Source: Fonticella tunisiensis | GTDB taxonomy: Bacteria > Bacillota > Clostridia > Clostridiales > Caloramatoraceae | Assembly: GCF_004364155.1 (NCBI RefSeq) | Contig: NZ_SOAZ01000010.1 | Span: 43,522 to 107,521 of the forward strand | Direction: 5' to 3' | DNA length: 64,000 nucleotides | Position numbers and translations under genes: made by a program | Notes under the pieces: generated by a model | The model's database searches: none | Seen by the model: only the letters and a program-made list of their open reading frames with translations | Told to the model about the DNA's origin: nothing | In this document: one piece after another, positions 61,605-64,000 of the stretch | How positions within the stretch are numbered: the stretch's first letter is position 1 | Layout of the letters: every line of letters starts with the position of its first letter

Positions 61605-63458
61605 TTAAAATCTTATATTGGGTTTATCCACATACAAATAGGTTTTTCTGGCAAAATTAGTTTTATTCCACCATCTCTTCAGCCACGGCATTACATAGTA
61701 ATCAAGTCCAAATGCTCTTCCTGCTCCACCCATAAGAGCTATTGAAGCAAATATATACCAGAGGCTTTCCTTTCCAGCCATTGCTGAGAGAATAAAGTTT
61801 AGGTTCATACCAATTGAAACAACTGAAGCTACGAATGTAAATAATCCTGCTATTAATGCCAATCCTATTCCTATTTCAATGAATACCACAACGTACTGGA
61901 ATATACCTGAAACTGGCTGAATAAATGTATCAAGGAACCACTGATAAATTGCCGGTGGATGTGCCAGCAGTGGTACCTGACTTGCTACAGCCCCAGCTCC
62001 ACCTGCCGCAGCCTGTGAGGCTCCTGTTGTTGCTTCAGCAGCCTGTGAGGCTCCTGTTGTTGCCTGAGTTGCGGTAAACATGAAATTAAGTTTATTGCTT
62101 CCAGGTACAAGCCATCCTTCCTGAATTTTCTTAATTCCTTCTGTAAGCCACATAACACCTACAAATATTCTGAGTAAAACAAGCCACCATGTATTCGTTT
62201 TAGCACCTAAGTGTCCACCCAAGAATGAGCGATTTTCCCTCATATCGAAGAACTCATGCTTTAAATATCCCCAGCAAACGTTAATACCACCAACACCAAA
62301 TAGATAGTGTAAGTTTACAAGATGTTTCATGGCCATTGCGAAGATTCCAGTAAGCTTCATTCCTGCAACTTCAGCAACTCCATAGCGTCCACCTATTGAA
62401 ACCATAAAACCATGGTAGTTTGACTTAAACGGCTTCTTTTCTTTTCCTTCTATATCTGCAACTATATTGTGAACCGCCGTTTCTGCTGTTTGAAGCGCCG
62501 TTTCAACTATCTGTGGTATTCCCTTGTTTGGTTCCTCTTCAAAGTATGCGTTGTCACCTATAAGATATACATTGCTGTAGTCAACTGACTGCATAAATTC
62601 ATTGGCTTGGATTCTGTTTCTCTTACCCATTGTTAATCCAAACTTTGCAGCCACTTCATTACCCTGAACACCACATGTCCATATCAATGTATGGGTTTTA
62701 ATTTCTGTTCCGTCCTTTAATGTTATACCATCCTTATCTACTTTAACTATCGGAGCATTTGTAAGTATTTCCACTCCCTTTTTCCTAAGGTATCTTTCAG
62801 CCTTGGCTCTCATATTTTCACCAAGCATTGTTAGTATATTGCCCACGGCTTCAACAACCATAAGCCTTACTTCGCTTTCATCGATGTAGTTTTCTCTGCA
62901 GAGCTTTTCCTTCCACTCCAGCAGTTCACCTATCATCTCAATTCCGGTAAAACCTGCACCTGCTACTATGAAAGTGAGCATTTCTCTTCTCTTTTGAAGA
63001 TTTTTCTCCACTCTAGCCTTTCTAAAAACAGTTTCGATATGCTCTCTGATTTTCATTGCATCTTCAAAGGACCACAACGTAAAGGCATTTTCCCTGCAGC
63101 CCGGAACTCCAAAGAAAGCTGGCTCACTGCCTGTACCCAGAATAAGATAGTCATATGAGTATTCTGCGCTGTCGGAGAAGAGCTTTTGAGCTTTGAAATC
63201 TATTTTTGTTATATTGTCTGTTACTAAATTAACCTTTGTGGCATTGAATATCTTCTTAAGATCGATTTGAACGCTGTCCGGTTCAACTCTCGAACCCGCA
63301 ACCTCATGAAGCTCAGTTAACAACGTATGAAAAGTATTTCTGTCAATAAGGGTAATTTCTATTTGTTCGTTTTTCTTAAATCTTTTATTTAGTAACTTAG
63401 CCGCATGGACACCACCATATCCAGCACCTAAGATTACTATTCTCTTTGTATTTGACAT
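61605..63458 (-). CDS. type II NADH dehydrogenase fused to a DoxX-like membrane domain
   Basis: 617 residues. The N-terminal about 400 residues are NDH-2: FAD loop VILGAGYGGVHAAKLLNKRF, second dinucleotide loop IVAGAGFTGIEMIGELLEWK, LIWTCGVQGNEVA and VYLIGDNAYF. From about 425 a DoxX-like domain with four helices follows, RIFVGVMWLTEGIKKIQEGW to ASIALMGGAGRAFGLDYYV. Between them, an Ala/Thr/Gly-rich linker includes two copies of a 10-residue unit ATTGASQAAE-like, encoded by a 30-base tandem repeat near 62011-62063. It transfers electrons from NADH to quinone at the membrane without pumping protons. First gene of its operon. Confidence 0.92.
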   Translation of the reverse strand: MSNTKRIVILGAGYGGVHAAKLLNKRFKKNEQIEITLIDRNTFHTLLTELHEVAGSRVEPDSVQIDLKKIFNATKVNLVTDNITKIDFKAQKLFSDSAEYSYDYLILGTGSEPAFFGVPGCRENAFTLWSFEDAMKIREHIETVFRKARVEKNLQKRREMLTFIVAGAGFTGIEMIGELLEWKEKLCRENYIDESEVRLMVVEAVGNILTMLGENMRAKAERYLRKKGVEILTNAPIVKVDKDGITLKDGTEIKTHTLIWTCGVQGNEVAAKFGLTMGKRNRIQANEFMQSVDYSNVYLIGDNAYFEEEPNKGIPQIVETALQTAETAVHNIVADIEGKEKKPFKSNYHGFMVSIGGRYGVAEVAGMKLTGIFAMAMKHLVNLHYLFGVGGINVCWGYLKHEFFDMRENRSFLGGHLGAKTNTWWLVLLRIFVGVMWLTEGIKKIQEGWLVPGSNKLNFMFTATQATTGASQAAEATTGASQAAAGGAGAVASQVPLLAHPPAIYQWFLDTFIQPVSGIFQYVVVFIEIGIGLALIAGLFTFVASVVSIGMNLNFILSAMAGKESLWYIFASIALMGGAGRAFGLDYYVMPWLKRWWNKTNFARKTYLYVDKPNIRF

Positions 63459-63488
63459 ACTCCCCCTCCTCTTTAATATAGAAATTTT

Positions 63489-63506
63489 TTGTTAATATAT
63501 AAACAT
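63489..63506 (-). promoter_or_regulatory. Rex-like operator before the NDH-2 gene
   Basis: TTGTTAATATATAAACAT matches the Rex consensus TTGTTAAnnnnTTAACAA at 12 of 14 fixed positions. It lies 31 bases upstream of the NDH-2 start, overlapping the promoter region. Confidence 0.55.
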
Positions 63507-63738
63507 TCAATTTAATTTTATACAAAAACATAACACATGTCCACCCTTAAAGAATATAAATATGTATAATTTTGAACGAATTTTAATTACTATTTATGAT
63601 TTCTTTGGATAATTGAGGAAATTGCACAATTCAAATTTATGCAAATCCTAGATTGTGCATAAATTTTTGTAATTTTAGACGCACTTTAATAAGCTATCCA
63701 ACTTACATGTGGATAACTAAAAAATTAATAAATTTGTA

Positions 63739-64000
63739 TTAAGCAGCTGTGGATATTGATTTTGCTGTGTTTACAGCGATTGTTCCTGCAATTAATGTAA
63801 TACAGTTTAGCAGTGCCCATGATTTAGCTTTGGCAATTCCTGAAGATCTTAAATTATCGGTATTTAAGTAATCTTTCAGTCTACTGTTGCACCTTTCTAT
63901 TGAGGTTCTTTTATCATAAATTTTTTCCCATTTTTCTGAACCTCTAATAGGATAGCTGAAGAACCTATGGTTATTTTTGTAGTTTACTTTAAGGCAATAT
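63739..64000 (-). mobile_element. transposase, C-terminal part (insertion sequence cut by the window edge)
   Basis: Minus strand reads YKNNHRFFSYPIRGSEKWEK and RTSIERCNSRLKDYLN, then NLRSSGIAKAKSWALLNCIT up to TAA at 63739. R-T-x-I-E-R-x-N-x-R-L-K is the C-terminal signature of DDE transposases of the IS4/IS1182-like kind; the exact IS family cannot be settled. The N-terminal part is beyond 64000. A near-palindrome of TTTATGCA and TGCATAAA about 80 bases past the stop could lie at or near the element's end. Confidence 0.75.

Noticed and set aside
1..64000. CRISPR arrays, rRNA and tRNA genes
   Set aside because: No regularly spaced direct repeats, rRNA sequence or cloverleaf with a CCA-type end was recognised on either strand by reading; short tRNAs could still be missed without a covariance scan.

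Overview
The window is a low-GC stretch of chromosome with AGGAGG-type ribosome-binding sites and many short operons. The gene content suggests a spore-forming, strictly anaerobic Firmicute of the Clostridia; the sequence alone does not fix the genus. The main pointers are a two-iron desulfoferrodoxin, a CwlJ/GerQ-like spore pair, a DUF3793 protein, a sufCBDSU operon, 2-hydroxyacyl-CoA dehydratase activase relatives and two genes whose key cysteine codon is replaced by in-frame TGA. Those two are apparent selenoproteins: a HesB/IscA-like protein and a peroxiredoxin.

Layout. 0-5 kb: two M42 aminopeptidases, ddl, two DUF378 membrane proteins, a 56-residue Cys-rich protein and the Sec-containing HesB-like gene. 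4.3-7.4 kb: cysteine desulfurase, thiI and a ZIP transporter. 7.7-10.6 kb: Nudix hydrolase and a dehydratase-activase cluster whose middle gene is broken. 10.8-19.4 kb: spore germination pair, 2-hydroxyacid dehydrogenase, rRNA methyltransferase-like protein, aminotransferase, desulfoferrodoxin, an S14 gene fragment, a foldback repeat that splits a leader gene, fetAB-like transporter and a glycerophosphodiesterase. 19.4-30.5 kb: GH13 enzyme, Sec-peroxiredoxin, DUF445, nitroreductase, aminotransferase, exonuclease, BI-1, flavin reductase, patatin and GNAT. 30.7-42.2 kb: exported protein, CDF transporter, tyrS, LTA-synthase-like enzyme, M42 peptidase, FTR1 permease, aldo/keto reductase, CoA-type Nudix, zinc ribbon, PrcB-like lipoprotein and DUF3793. 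42.4-50.2 kb: suf operon, DUF1576 and Mn/Fe-SOD. 51-55.4 kb: ubiD-ubiA-ubiX-like genes joined to an ABC ATPase and permease. 55.4-63.5 kb: GNAT, a repeat-built probable coat protein, HD-GYP protein, then an NDH-2/NusG-II/Gx/polyprenyl synthase operon. The right edge cuts a transposase.

Themes. Iron, sulfur and oxygen handling recurs: Suf, IscS/ThiI, SOD, desulfoferrodoxin, peroxiredoxin, FTR1 with a Fur-like box and FetAB. Quinone metabolism is the second theme: prenyl chain synthesis, prenyl transfer, UbiD/UbiX decarboxylation and a type II NADH dehydrogenase fused to DoxX, with a Rex-like site in front.

The most interesting non-coding signal is at about 30.54-30.63 kb on the minus strand. 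A strong promoter starts a compact structured leader whose closing helix shares bases with a following hairpin, which is how a riboswitch is built, and I cannot match it to a known class. A degenerate foldback repeat family with about seven copies is scattered across the window.
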